From contig NZ_AEWF01000004.1 of NCBI RefSeq assembly GCF_000190415.1, forward strand, positions 1 through 64,000: a stretch of 64,000 nucleotides of DNA, given 5' to 3'. Shown piece after piece: positions 45,055 through 54,629 of this stretch. The position numbers were made by a program, and so were the translations under genes. Each line of letters opens with the position of its first letter. Positions within the stretch are counted from its first letter, which is position 1. A model generated the notes under the pieces. That model did not search any database and had not been told where the DNA came from. It saw only the letters and a list, made by a program, of their open reading frames with translations. The stretch is from Candidatus Odyssella thessalonicensis L13. GTDB lineage: Bacteria > Pseudomonadota > Alphaproteobacteria > Paracaedibacterales > Paracaedibacteraceae.

Positions 45055-46925
45055 TATAGGTTTTCCAACTGATCAATAAGGCCTGAGATCATGGTCAGTC
45101 CGCGATTCCAGAAGGCTGGGTCTTTAGCATCCAATCCAAAAGGTGCGAGCAACTCTGGATAGCGTTTACTGCCGCCAGCACGCAGGAGATCCAAATACTT
45201 TTCCGCAAACCCTGGATGACCTTGCTGATAAACAGCATACAGAGAGTTGACCAAGCAATCGCCAAACGCATAAGCATAAACGTAGAAGGGAGCATGGATA
45301 AAGTGAGAAATATAAGCCCAGTAAGGGGTAATTCGCTCATCCAAATTAACGGCATCACCTAAAGCGTCGCGCTGAGTTTGTATCCATATCTCCCCTAGAT
45401 CCGTGGCCGATAATTCGCCACTGCGTCGACGCTGATGGACTTGCTTTTCAAATTCGAAGAAAGCAATTTGCCGGACAACTGTATTGAGCATATCTTCAAC
45501 TTTGGCGGCGATCATGCTCCGTTTCTGGTCATTGGTCGAGCATTGCTGTAATAAGGATTGAAAGGTTAGCATTTCGCCAAACACAGATGCAGTTTCAGCA
45601 ATTGTCAATGGCGTGTCAGCCAGGAGGGGGCCCTGAGTTGCTGCTAAAACTTGATGAACCCCATGGCCGAGTTCGTGGGCCAAGGTCATGACATCGCGCA
45701 ATTTACCCTGGTAGTTGAGCATCAAATACGGATGCAAGCTGGGAACCGTCGGGTGCGCAAATGCTCCAGAACGTTTGCCAGGCTTGGCAGGCACATCAAT
45801 CCATGGATTATCAAAGAAACGCTTACCAATTTCTGCCATCTCGGGACTAAACTTCTGATAGGCTTTGTGAACGATATCTTTAGCCTCTTCCCAATCAATC
45901 GTTCTGTCTTCTGCTTCAGGCAACGGGGCATTACGGTCCCAATATTCAATTTTGTTCTTCCCCATCCATTTGGCTTTTAAAGCATAATAACGATGGCTAA
46001 GGCTAGGATAGGCGGCGGTTACAGCGGCGGCTAAGGCTTCAACGACGTCGTCTTCAACTTGGTTGGCAAGATTGCGTGACGCTACCGGATGGGGGTACCG
46101 ACGCCAGCGGTCATCAATTTCTTTATCTTTTGCCAGAACATTGGTCACGGTCGTAAAAATTGAGATATTGCTTTGAAGGCCGTCATGCATTGATCGCGCA
46201 GCTTCTGCTCTCACGGCTTCATCTTTATCACTTAGCTTATCAACCACCTCGCTAATGCCAATCTTTTCGCCTTTCCACTCGAATCTGATGGCTGCTAATG
46301 TTTCATCATATAAGCGGTTCCACGCTGACCGCCCGGTTAGCGACTTCTCGATCAACAGTTTTTCTTGCTCTTCGGGGAGCTGGTGCGGTTTATACAAGCG
46401 GGCATTATTAATCCAAGATCGATAACGATTAAGGGCGGCTAACTCTGCAAAACTTTGCTCTAAGTTAGCATCTTCCAGTTGACATAAAGCCAGATTATAG
46501 AAGACAAGATTAGAGAATAAAGCCGTTATTTGTTCTTGAATATATTGTAAGAACTGTTGAGCGCCGGTATCGTTGAGTTGAGTGGCGGAGTTTAGAAAGG
46601 CGTAACTCATAAGCTTCCCTAACAGTTCCTCAAGCCGCTCATAATCTTTAATTGACTGAAGAAGGGTTGAGGACTTTGTCAAAGGTGATGGCTCATTAGC
46701 CGGCGTTTGATAGGTGGAAGCAAACTCGTTAGCATATTGCTTGGCCAGGGCTAAATCCTGCTCAATAGCGGAATCCTGAGGGCTTCGATAGAAATCACTT
46801 AGATCCCAAGACGGTAGAGTGCTTGATACCATTATAGTCTCCTTAGAGGTTGCTTGCTCTTGTGCTGATGATAGCGAAAATAGATAGCTAATTCCTAGTA
46901 AAAATAATGTCGTATTTCTTACCAT
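45054..46925 (-). CDS. pepF: Oligoendopeptidase F (M3B) with optional signal peptide
   Basis: 623 residues from 46925, 592 from the internal ATG at 46832. Zinc site H-E-L-G-H (L-A-H-E-L-G-H-G-V-H) with a downstream glutamate in E-T-A-S-V-F-G-E, typical of PepF. Degrades short peptides, usually in the cytosol. The upstream start adds a good signal peptide (R-N, TLFLLGISYLFSL, S-S-A cleavage), whereas the internal ATG has a strong AGGAG (46839-46843) six bases before it. Both a secreted and a cytosolic form are therefore possible; family practice favours the shorter one. Confidence 0.92.
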   Translation of the reverse strand: MVRNTTLFLLGISYLFSLSSAQEQATSKETIMVSSTLPSWDLSDFYRSPQDSAIEQDLALAKQYANEFASTYQTPANEPSPLTKSSTLLQSIKDYERLEELLGKLMSYAFLNSATQLNDTGAQQFLQYIQEQITALFSNLVFYNLALCQLEDANLEQSFAELAALNRYRSWINNARLYKPHQLPEEQEKLLIEKSLTGRSAWNRLYDETLAAIRFEWKGEKIGISEVVDKLSDKDEAVRAEAARSMHDGLQSNISIFTTVTNVLAKDKEIDDRWRRYPHPVASRNLANQVEDDVVEALAAAVTAAYPSLSHRYYALKAKWMGKNKIEYWDRNAPLPEAEDRTIDWEEAKDIVHKAYQKFSPEMAEIGKRFFDNPWIDVPAKPGKRSGAFAHPTVPSLHPYLMLNYQGKLRDVMTLAHELGHGVHQVLAATQGPLLADTPLTIAETASVFGEMLTFQSLLQQCSTNDQKRSMIAAKVEDMLNTVVRQIAFFEFEKQVHQRRRSGELSATDLGEIWIQTQRDALGDAVNLDERITPYWAYISHFIHAPFYVYAYAFGDCLVNSLYAVYQQGHPGFAEKYLDLLRAGGSKRYPELLAPFGLDAKDPAFWNRGLTMISGLIDQLENL

Positions 46926-47158
46926 GGTCTCTCTCGGTAATAGAATTGAGGATCTTATTTATTATCGAGAATAGATGGTTAAGAATATGTCGTCAGATCA
47001 CATTTATTTATAGATTTTTTGAGTAGACGGTAGGGGCGTTATGGACTATGAGTGCTCGCCTCTGGAAAAGGCTGACTGATAATTCATTTGATCTGCCCCC
47101 TTCCTGTGCTCCTGACAAGAGCGCCTTAAATGGAGGGAGCAGGGCCATCGGAAAGAAG

Positions 47159-48592
47159 TTACTTATCTTTATATTCTGAATCAATTTCGACCAGACGCAT
47201 AATGTTGGCGCCACTTTGCTGGCCAAAGGGGACGCCGGCCAAGATAATAACATGATCGCCTTTTTTGACCACATTGTTGGCCACCAAACGGTCGCTGGCT
47301 TTCTGAACCATTTCCGCCAAGCTTGAAATTGGATCACATAGAATAGGTAATGTTCCCCAATAAAGGCACATCATCCGTGCAGTCTCAATGCGGGGAGTCA
47401 GCGCGACCACAGGAGATTTTGGTTTCTCCCGCGTTTCACTTAAGGTTGAATGGCCAGTTTCTGTAAAAATAACAATGGCTTTAATTGGAATTGTTTGTGC
47501 AACTTGGCGCGCAGCAGCGGTCATGGCGTCCTGTACGGTGGGACGGGCAGAGGGGCGATAAACCTGAATTAAATTGTGATAGAAAGGATCATTTTCAACT
47601 TGGGTAATGATTCGGCTCATCATTGAAACGGATTCCTGCGGATATTCACCGCTTGCGGACTCTGCTGACAACATCACCGCATCTGCACCGTCATAGATAG
47701 CGGTAGCAACGTCAGAAGCCTCCGCCCGCGTCGGCGCCGGACTGTGCACCATAGAATCAAGCATTTGAGTGGCAACAATCACGGGCTTGCCAGCTTCTCG
47801 TCCTTCGCGGATAATCATTTTCTGGGCAGTGGGAACTTCTTCAGGGGCCATTTCTACCCCTAAATCGCCACGGGCCACCATAACGGCGTCGGAGAGAGCA
47901 ACAATCTCTGCCAGATGCTCCATTGCTTTAGGTTTCTCAATTTTGCTAATCAGTTTAGCTTTATCGCCGATTAACGCTTTGGCTTCACTAACGTCCTCTG
48001 AACGCTGAACAAAGGAAATTGCAACCCAATCCACCCCTAAACTTAAAGCAAACTCAAGGTCAGCTTTATCTTTGTCTGTGATCGATGAAATAGGAATTGT
48101 CACGCCCGGAATATTTACACCTTTGCGGTTTGATAGCTTGCCGCCAACTTTAACTCTAGTGACAATTTGATGCTCAGAAGCACGCTCGACAATTAAGCGG
48201 ATTTTGCCATCGTCTAATAAAAGCTCGACGCCTGGCCGGACAGCCTTAAATAATTCGGGGTGGGGTAAATAGACCCGTCCTTGGTCGCCAGAGATATTCT
48301 GATTGTCAAGAATAAAGGTGGCATCATTTATCAGATTAATAGCACATTCTTGAAATTCGCCGATCCTGAGCTTAGGGCCTTGCAGATCTGCTAAAATGGC
48401 GATGGGGCTTTTAACAAATTCCTCAATCTTGCGAATAATTTCATAGGTGTTTCGATGTTGATCATGGGTACCATGGGAGAAATTCAGACGGAAAACGTCT
48501 GCTCCCGCTTGGTGTAAGCTTAAAATTTCTTCATAGGTTTGGCTAGAGGGACCAAGAGTAGCAACAATTTTGGCTTTGCGGGGTCTGAGCAT
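47159..48592 (-). CDS. pyk: Pyruvate kinase
   Basis: 477 residues. Blocks: K-I-V-A-T-L-G-P-S-S, L-N-F-S-H-G, I-S-K-I-E-K-P (active-site strand), M-V-A-R-G-D-L-G-V-E, and T-Q-M-L-D-S-M. Converts phosphoenolpyruvate and ADP to pyruvate and ATP. The C-terminal allosteric domain is present though short. Its presence shows the lower part of glycolysis is retained. Own transcription unit, or read with the genes on either side (pbp upstream, pepF downstream, gaps of 324 and 233 bases). Confidence 0.97.
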   Translation of the reverse strand: MLRPRKAKIVATLGPSSQTYEEILSLHQAGADVFRLNFSHGTHDQHRNTYEIIRKIEEFVKSPIAILADLQGPKLRIGEFQECAINLINDATFILDNQNISGDQGRVYLPHPELFKAVRPGVELLLDDGKIRLIVERASEHQIVTRVKVGGKLSNRKGVNIPGVTIPISSITDKDKADLEFALSLGVDWVAISFVQRSEDVSEAKALIGDKAKLISKIEKPKAMEHLAEIVALSDAVMVARGDLGVEMAPEEVPTAQKMIIREGREAGKPVIVATQMLDSMVHSPAPTRAEASDVATAIYDGADAVMLSAESASGEYPQESVSMMSRIITQVENDPFYHNLIQVYRPSARPTVQDAMTAAARQVAQTIPIKAIVIFTETGHSTLSETREKPKSPVVALTPRIETARMMCLYWGTLPILCDPISSLAEMVQKASDRLVANNVVKKGDHVIILAGVPFGQQSGANIMRLVEIDSEYKDK

Positions 48593-48916
48593 AGAATTAT
48601 AGATAAATTGGTGGGTTTTATAAATTAATTATAACTACAACCTTTTATCCTGGCTATAAGAAGTTATTCAAAAGGCGACGGACAGCAAGATTAAGGGCAA
48701 GAAGCAGAAAAGCAGATAATCTAATAAGGGGCAGATGCTGGAGTATTTACCCTTATGAAAGACGCCTAAGAGTTATGACTCGGTCATAGCAAATCGGCCT
48801 GGCAATGCACTCTCAATAAATTGAGAGGGGATTAATCAACTAACCAACCTGCCTAAAGCTAAAATGATCCTTCTCTTACGGGCTTGGTTGTCAGCTGCTG
48901 GAGGTAAAAGAAGAAG
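48593..48916. other. Intergenic region with perfect hairpin between class A PBP and pyk
   Basis: 324 bases. CTCTCAAT (48810-48817), AA, ATTGAGAG (48820-48827) is a perfect 8-bp inverted repeat of 18 bases in all, just downstream of the PBP stop (minus strand). No U-run on the minus strand, so it could be an operator as well as a weak terminator. Nothing else recognised. Confidence 0.4.
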
Positions 48917-51046
48917 CTATTCTAATGCTGCCTCTTCCATTAATTTATCAAAGCTAGCCGAGTCTAATGGTTCTTCTGTAAAGGTAGTGCTTTCAATTTC
49001 ACTTTCTCGAATAATGTCACTTTCCTCTTCTTCCTCAGCGGTAGCTGGGGAGTGAACGCCACTAATAAGTAAGGATCCACTAGGCGGATTTGCCTCAAGT
49101 ACCGGCTTCATGAACAGAGCAAAGGTTTGGGCAGGAAGACGGCCCCCCGTGGAGTTTTTAATCATAGGCGCATTGTTGTCATTTCCTGTCCAGATTCCCA
49201 CCACAAGATTGGTGGTAAAACCGATAAACCAGGCGTCCTTATCGCCGTTACTGCCCGTTTTACCAGCCGTTGGATAATCTGTTTTGGCCGCACGCCCCGT
49301 GCCCCCTTCAATAACTGCCATCATCATTTGATTCATCTGATTAAGATAGTGAGGCTTAATAACTTGGATCGGATCAGGCGCTTGATGCTGATAAAGGATG
49401 TCCCCCTTCTTATTACGGATTTCTAGAATGCCGTAAGGGGAGACAAAGTTTCCTTTATTAGCAAAGGACGCATAAGCTCCTGTCAGTTCTAAAAGCGTAA
49501 CTTCAGTGGTTCCTAAGCAAATACTCAGGTCTGTTATCATCTCACTGGTAATACCTAAACGACGGGCGACAGAGGCAATTTTAGGGCCGCCCACTTGCGC
49601 TGCAATCCGGGCGGTCACCGTATTAACTGACTTCTTCAAAGCCTCGGCCATGGTAATCGCCCCCACCGAATGATAGGTTCTAAAGTTGCCAGGAGTCCAT
49701 CCTCCATGACTAAAAGGTTCATCGGAAATTATGGTGCTAGGCGTCAGGCCGCTTTCAAGACCAGCTAAATAAACAAACGGCTTAAAGGACGATCCGGGTT
49801 GGCGTAAAGCTTGGGTAGCCCGGTTATATTGACTTTTTCCGTAATGGGTGCCGCCGATCATGGCTCGCACTGCCCCGTCAGGAGTCATTGCTACCAAGGA
49901 AATTTCACTGGTTTTGTATTTTTGGGCTAATTCATCCATTTTAGCTTTGGTGGCAACCTCAGCTTGGTGCTGCATAAAAGGATCTAACGTGGTCACGACC
50001 ACTAAATCTTCATCATAAGAGCCGATTAAGCTTGGAATTTGATCATAGACCCAATCGCCAAAGAAGTTGCCACTCTTAATATCAATTGTCTCTTCTTGAG
50101 CTTCATCATGTTTTTGCTGCAGGGCAATTTCCACCGACTTGATGTACCCGGCTTCCTGCATTTGGTTTAAGACGACGAGCGCACGCTCATGGGAGCGGGT
50201 AGGGTTGCTTTTGGGAGAGTAGCGGGAGGGTGCTTTTAACAGCCCGGCAATAACAGCGGCTTCATAAACGGTCAAATGCTTAGCAGGTTTATGAAAATAT
50301 TTTTGTGAGGCCGCTTCAATGCCAAAGGTGCCGGCGCCAAAATAGACTCGATTCAAATACATAGTCATAATTTGGTCCTTGGTGAACTTCATCTCCAGCC
50401 AAACAGCCAAAATGACTTCTTGAATTTTACGCCGCAGCGAACGGTCATGGACGCTATACTTGCCTTGATTTTGTAAAAAGTTTTTTGCCAGCTGCTGAGT
50501 AATGGTCGAGCCCCCTTGGACGACTCTGCCCGCCCGGTAGTTGGTGTACGCGGCCCGGATCAAGCCGATAACGTCCACGCCAAAATGGCCGTAAAAGCGG
50601 CGATCTTCGATTGACATTAAGGCCTGCGGCACATGGGTGGGCAGATCATTTAATTTGACCATTTCTTCAAAAAGGTCGCCATAAGTGCCAACAATCGTGC
50701 CATCCCAGGCTTGAATGGTAACGCCGGGCTTGCGAGAGCTGACCATTAGTTGATCAGTATCCGGTAAATCATAACTAAACCATAAGATTGCTAAAACGCC
50801 AAAGCTAAAAATCCATACGCCCAGCGTTAAAAAGAGCTTAAAGAGCATCCAGCGGATGGTTGTCCGACCTGAACCCTTCCTTTTAGGCTTCTTGTCGGGG
50901 GATTTCTTCCTTTTAAATAATTTCCCTAAGCTAAATTTTGGTAAAGAAAAACTCAGCCACGAAAGAAAACTTTTTGACTTTTTTGATTTAGAAGTCTTAG
51001 CGCTTGCTTTTTTGGGCGCGTAGAGTATAGGTGGGCGGTCCGCCAC
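48917..51046 (-). CDS. Second class A penicillin-binding protein (PBP1A family)
   Basis: 709 residues from GTG at 51046 with AGG eight bases upstream. A Lys/Ser-rich cytosolic tail (about 65 residues) precedes the membrane anchor (72-92). Glycosyltransferase 51: E-D-R-R-F-Y, G-G-S-T-I-T-Q-Q. Transpeptidase: S-S-F-K (S-x-x-K, about 417), S-V-N, K-T-G-S. Acidic C-terminal tail rich in Glu. It lacks the OB-like insert of the 17224-19563 protein, so the two probably have separate roles in elongation, division or repair. Strong promoter directly upstream. Confidence 0.94.
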   Translation of the reverse strand: MADRPPILYAPKKASAKTSKSKKSKSFLSWLSFSLPKFSLGKLFKRKKSPDKKPKRKGSGRTTIRWMLFKLFLTLGVWIFSFGVLAILWFSYDLPDTDQLMVSSRKPGVTIQAWDGTIVGTYGDLFEEMVKLNDLPTHVPQALMSIEDRRFYGHFGVDVIGLIRAAYTNYRAGRVVQGGSTITQQLAKNFLQNQGKYSVHDRSLRRKIQEVILAVWLEMKFTKDQIMTMYLNRVYFGAGTFGIEAASQKYFHKPAKHLTVYEAAVIAGLLKAPSRYSPKSNPTRSHERALVVLNQMQEAGYIKSVEIALQQKHDEAQEETIDIKSGNFFGDWVYDQIPSLIGSYDEDLVVVTTLDPFMQHQAEVATKAKMDELAQKYKTSEISLVAMTPDGAVRAMIGGTHYGKSQYNRATQALRQPGSSFKPFVYLAGLESGLTPSTIISDEPFSHGGWTPGNFRTYHSVGAITMAEALKKSVNTVTARIAAQVGGPKIASVARRLGITSEMITDLSICLGTTEVTLLELTGAYASFANKGNFVSPYGILEIRNKKGDILYQHQAPDPIQVIKPHYLNQMNQMMMAVIEGGTGRAAKTDYPTAGKTGSNGDKDAWFIGFTTNLVVGIWTGNDNNAPMIKNSTGGRLPAQTFALFMKPVLEANPPSGSLLISGVHSPATAEEEEESDIIRESEIESTTFTEEPLDSASFDKLMEEAALE

Positions 51047-51073
51047 GGATTTTACCTAATAAACACAGTAAAC

Positions 51074-51103
51074 ATTATAGCCAGTTTATACTCTATTTGT
51101 TAA
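51074..51103 (-). promoter_or_regulatory. Sigma-70 promoter for the second class A PBP
   Basis: On the minus strand TTAACA (plus 51098-51103), 18-base spacer, perfect TATAAT (plus 51074-51079). The start point near 51067 leaves about 20 bases before the GTG. Best promoter match I found in the window. Confidence 0.7.
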
Positions 51104-51238
51104 TAAATCACAATAAAAAAGCCCAGTTAGGAACTTTTGCTGACTCTTATTTTTAACAGGAAGAGATGTCTTTTGCTTTGTGTTCAAAAATATTTGTGGT
51201 AGAACCATCAAAAAAGTTAAAAATTATTAAGCTTGATT

Positions 51239-52711
51239 ATGCCTTTACTTGGTGAGCTATTAATTGAAAAGCGACTCATCCAACAGGATCATCTTGATAC
51301 TGCCTTACGTGAACAAAGAAGATCGCGGCGGTTTTTAGGGGAGATCTTGTTGACTTTAGGGTTTATAAAGTCGGAAGATCTTTACCCAGTTCTGGCAGCC
51401 CAGATGGAGATCCCCTTTATCGATCTATCGGCCTGCAGTGACTGCCATTATCATCCCAATGGTTGGGTTTATATTGTTAATGATTTAGAAGATTATTTGC
51501 AAATTGCAGTATCTGATCCTCAGGACTTATTCTTGCAGCGTAAGCTAGCGCAAACTTATCCAGATCAGTCTTTAAAGCTTTACTTATGTGATCCAAAAGC
51601 CATGGATCAATTAAATTATCAGATCACCGCCACCACCCAGGCTCAGGACTATGCGCCTGACTTATTACGCGATTTAATTTCTCAAGCCTTAGAAAACCGT
51701 ACAAGTGATATCCACTTTGTCCCTGCCTCCCACCATTGTCAGATTTTACTGAGAATAGATGGGGCTTTGGTTGCATTTCGCACATTACATAATGAGCAAT
51801 GGCAAGCACTGCGGGCTCATATTAAAGTTCTAAGTCATTTAGATTTAGCGCAGACTCGCCGGCCCCAAGATGGGGCTTTCCGTTTCTTAAAGCGCAGTGA
51901 CCCGATTGATTGCCGTGTTTCCACACTCCCAACCAAAGATGGGGAAAGTATTGTTATCCGATTGTTGGATCCGCGTTCAGTGTTGCTGGGGTTGGATCAT
52001 CTGGGATTGCCGGACAATCAGTTAGCAAAGCTACAAAAGATTGCGCAGCTGCCTGACGGCTTATTTATTATTACTGGCCCGACTGGCTCAGGGAAAACAA
52101 CAACCTTATATTCATTATTGCAAGAAATTATGCCATCGGGCCGTAACATAATGACCGTTGAGCAGCCCATTGAATATCGTTTGGAAGGCCTCCGACAAAC
52201 AGAAATCCAAGAAAATGTGATCAGCTTTGCGGAGACATTGCGATCAATTTTAAGGCATGACCCAGATGTCATTTATATCTCCGAGATCCGAGATGAGGAA
52301 ACCGCGATGACGGCTGTGCGAGCCGCCATGACCGGACATCTTGTGCTGACAACCTTGCATGTGAGCAATGTACGTTTGATTGAGCACCGTCTTAAGGATT
52401 TAGGCGTTCCCCCCAGTTATTTGGCAGGTGTCTTGAAAGGAGCTATGGCCCAGCGCTTATTGCGACTAAAATGCCCAGATTGTTTAGGGGAAGGATGCTC
52501 TTCTTGCCTTAGCACTGGATATTATGGTCGCCATGTTGTAGCTGAAGTCTTCGTAGAAGGTGATGATTTAGAGCAGCAATATCATCACCATCCTTCGGAG
52601 CGCATGACTAGTTATGCTTACAGTTTGGTGGATCATGAATTAACAGATCAGAATGAAATAACCCGAGTCTTTGGCCTGATAGGCACGGAAGGAGATCAGA
52701 ATGCGGCGTAA
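51239..52711 (+). CDS. gspE: Type II secretion/pilus assembly ATPase GspE
   Basis: 491 residues from ATG 51239 (a TTG two codons earlier is less likely). N-terminal GspE_N domain (L-G-E-L-L-I-E-K-R-L-I then F-L-G-E-I-L-L-T-L-G), then RecA-like ATPase: Walker A G-P-T-G-S-G-K-T-T (about 282), Asp box near D-P-R-S-V, Walker B I-L-R-H-D-P-D-V-I-Y-I-S-E-I-R-D, and a compact C-x-x-C-x4-C-x-x-C zinc site. Drives pseudopilus growth from the cytosolic face. Overlaps gspF by 11 bases. GspE and PilB/MshE are hard to tell apart. Confidence 0.93.
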   Translation: MPLLGELLIEKRLIQQDHLDTALREQRRSRRFLGEILLTLGFIKSEDLYPVLAAQMEIPFIDLSACSDCHYHPNGWVYIVNDLEDYLQIAVSDPQDLFLQRKLAQTYPDQSLKLYLCDPKAMDQLNYQITATTQAQDYAPDLLRDLISQALENRTSDIHFVPASHHCQILLRIDGALVAFRTLHNEQWQALRAHIKVLSHLDLAQTRRPQDGAFRFLKRSDPIDCRVSTLPTKDGESIVIRLLDPRSVLLGLDHLGLPDNQLAKLQKIAQLPDGLFIITGPTGSGKTTTLYSLLQEIMPSGRNIMTVEQPIEYRLEGLRQTEIQENVISFAETLRSILRHDPDVIYISEIRDEETAMTAVRAAMTGHLVLTTLHVSNVRLIEHRLKDLGVPPSYLAGVLKGAMAQRLLRLKCPDCLGEGCSSCLSTGYYGRHVVAEVFVEGDDLEQQYHHHPSERMTSYAYSLVDHELTDQNEITRVFGLIGTEGDQNAA

Positions 52712-53735
52712 GGTGTCTTTAAGTGAACAGATTCTTTGTTGGCAAACGCTGGCTCACTTGACTCACTCTCGAATGCCTTTGTACCAAGCGCTGGAGGTAA
52801 CGAAAGATGTCATCAATTCTTCTTTTCTAAAGGGAGAATTTAATCACTTACAATCTGAACTGATTAATGGAAAACCCTTGTCCCAAAGTTTATTACAGCG
52901 CTCTGGAATTGGAAGTTGTTATAATTCACAAATGGTTGCGCTGGCAGAGAAAACTGGTGATTATGCTAAGGCTTTTAATTTAATAGCTCAGCACCTTATA
53001 TGGCGGCGATCTTGGCAGCAGCTGCTGCAGCACTCTTTAAGGTATCCTATTTTCTTGGTGGGATTGTTAGGACTACTCTTCTGCATTATTATACTTTTTG
53101 TTCTGCCTGGTCTGATGGATCAATTAGCTTTGGTGGGGATTCAAGATATCCCTTTATCAACGCAGCTCTTAATTGCAGTTGGCCAACACCCGAGCGAAAT
53201 TTTAGGAGGGGGCTTAATTAGTTTCTTGCTGCTGATGCTCTGGCGCCAACATCGCCACCGTAAAGGTTTGAAACCTTGGCGGTATTCACTGCCCGGTGCC
53301 GGCAAAGTTTTATATCGCTTGCAGTTTGTACAGTTTTTACACGCATTAGGCATCATGTTGACAGCACGAATAGATGTCATGGCCAGTTTGTATTATGCCT
53401 CACAAACGCCGACCTGTGCGTGGCTAAGAACAAGGCTGCAAACCAAGGAACATTGTCTGATAGCTGGCGATACTTTATCGGTGGCTCTGCAGGATCTCAT
53501 TCCGGGAGATTCACCAACAGCAGCCTTGATTAAAGTGGCAGAGAGAACGGGACAATTAGGCCCATTGTTAGCTTCTTCAAGTGAGGCTGAACAGGGGCAA
53601 TTACAGTTAAAATTGAAGTCCTGGCTTGATTTGCTGCAGCCGACCTTAGTCGTGGTGATGGGGATGTTAATGGTCTGGGTGGTTCTGGCTGTGCTTTTGC
53701 CGCTTTATGAGTCCATAGGGCAAATTCATGGATAA
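52701..53735 (+). CDS. gspF: Type II secretion inner-membrane protein GspF
   Basis: 344 residues, about 50 shorter than typical. Two GspF (T2SSF) repeats: the first with S-R-M-P-L-Y-Q-A-L, G-K-P-L-S-Q-S-L and A-E-K-T-G-D-Y; the second with F-L-H-A-L-G-I-M-L-T-A-R, I-K-V-A-E-R-T-G-Q-L. Three membrane helices (about 115-140, 165-185, 310-335). Central platform protein contacting GspE. Overlaps neighbours on both sides. Confidence 0.92.
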   Translation: MRRKVSLSEQILCWQTLAHLTHSRMPLYQALEVTKDVINSSFLKGEFNHLQSELINGKPLSQSLLQRSGIGSCYNSQMVALAEKTGDYAKAFNLIAQHLIWRRSWQQLLQHSLRYPIFLVGLLGLLFCIIILFVLPGLMDQLALVGIQDIPLSTQLLIAVGQHPSEILGGGLISFLLLMLWRQHRHRKGLKPWRYSLPGAGKVLYRLQFVQFLHALGIMLTARIDVMASLYYASQTPTCAWLRTRLQTKEHCLIAGDTLSVALQDLIPGDSPTAALIKVAERTGQLGPLLASSSEAEQGQLQLKLKSWLDLLQPTLVVVMGMLMVWVVLAVLLPLYESIGQIHG

Positions 53736-54629
53736 GGTTATCCTTGATCAAGACCGGTGGCTGTATTTGACAGATCAAGGCGCAGCACCAATTAATTATG
53801 CCGACTTGCCTTATCGCTTCATTCTGTTATTAAACCCTCCGCTGTATCTGTGCCATAATGGTCAGGAAAAGGTTATGTGGTCGCCTTTTCAAGAGCAAGC
53901 TTTGTCTGAGTTACAACAAAGCCAGCATCAAATTATTTCAAGCTATTATATGGGGCAGTTTGCTAACGGGCAACCTAACGGGGAGATCTTACAAATCCAG
54001 GGGGTAGGATCTATCGCCTGTGTTAAAAGGCGCTGTTCCAAGCAGCGGACTGCCATGCGCTGTCGCAAATCCAGGTCTATCTTAAAAGATTTGATATCAA
54101 CTTTGCGCCCCAAATCACTTCCTTTAAAAAGTTAAAATTCACCCGAGTCCTGCAAGCTCGGTTAAGAATAATTCCCCAGCTTCAGTTGCAACATGTAAAG
54201 TGGTGGGACTTTATCAAAGTTAACACGTGTCTAACAATTATCGTGGGTGCGCTGGTTATAGGAAGTCTATTGGCGGTGTGGGACTTAGCAGCAGGCCAGC
54301 ATAAGCTTGCTCAATACGCCGGTCAAGGTTCATTAACTTTTGAACAGCAAGCTCAGGCGCGTTTATACCAAAGTTATGGTGCCTTAACAGCAAATTTGCA
54401 GCAAATTGATTGGAGCAAATATAATCAGTTCGCAAAGGCTTGGCGTTCAAAAATTGTTATCACCCAATTGAGATATGATAATCAGAACTTAAGTTGCCAG
54501 TTTATTATGCACCCCGATTTTACCGAAGAAAGGGAAGGGATTCAAGAATGGTTGGACAAGCATATTTCAGAGGCTCAGTTAATGGAAGAAGGCAATGTTG
54601 AATTATGGCTACATTTTACGGCACGCTGA
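53728..54629 (+). pseudogene. GspL/PilN-like platform protein, split by a one-base frameshift
   Basis: Two frames (53728-54135 and 54186-54629) join into one ~300-residue protein if one A is added to the A4 tract at 54025-54028: V-K then K-A-L-F-Q-A-A-D-C-H-A-L-S-Q continues to the second frame. The joined protein has a cytosolic N-terminal part, one membrane helix (TCLTIIVGALVIGSLLAVWDL) and a periplasmic C-terminal part, the layout of GspL/PilN. It overlaps gspF by 8 bases and the next gene by 35, so the whole span behaves as one gene. Sequence is too divergent for a firm name. Type given as pseudogene only because of the frameshift. Confidence 0.65.

Noticed and set aside
47008-47337. A 109-codon minus-strand frame
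   Set aside because: More than half lies inside pyk in another frame and the product has no protein-like pattern.
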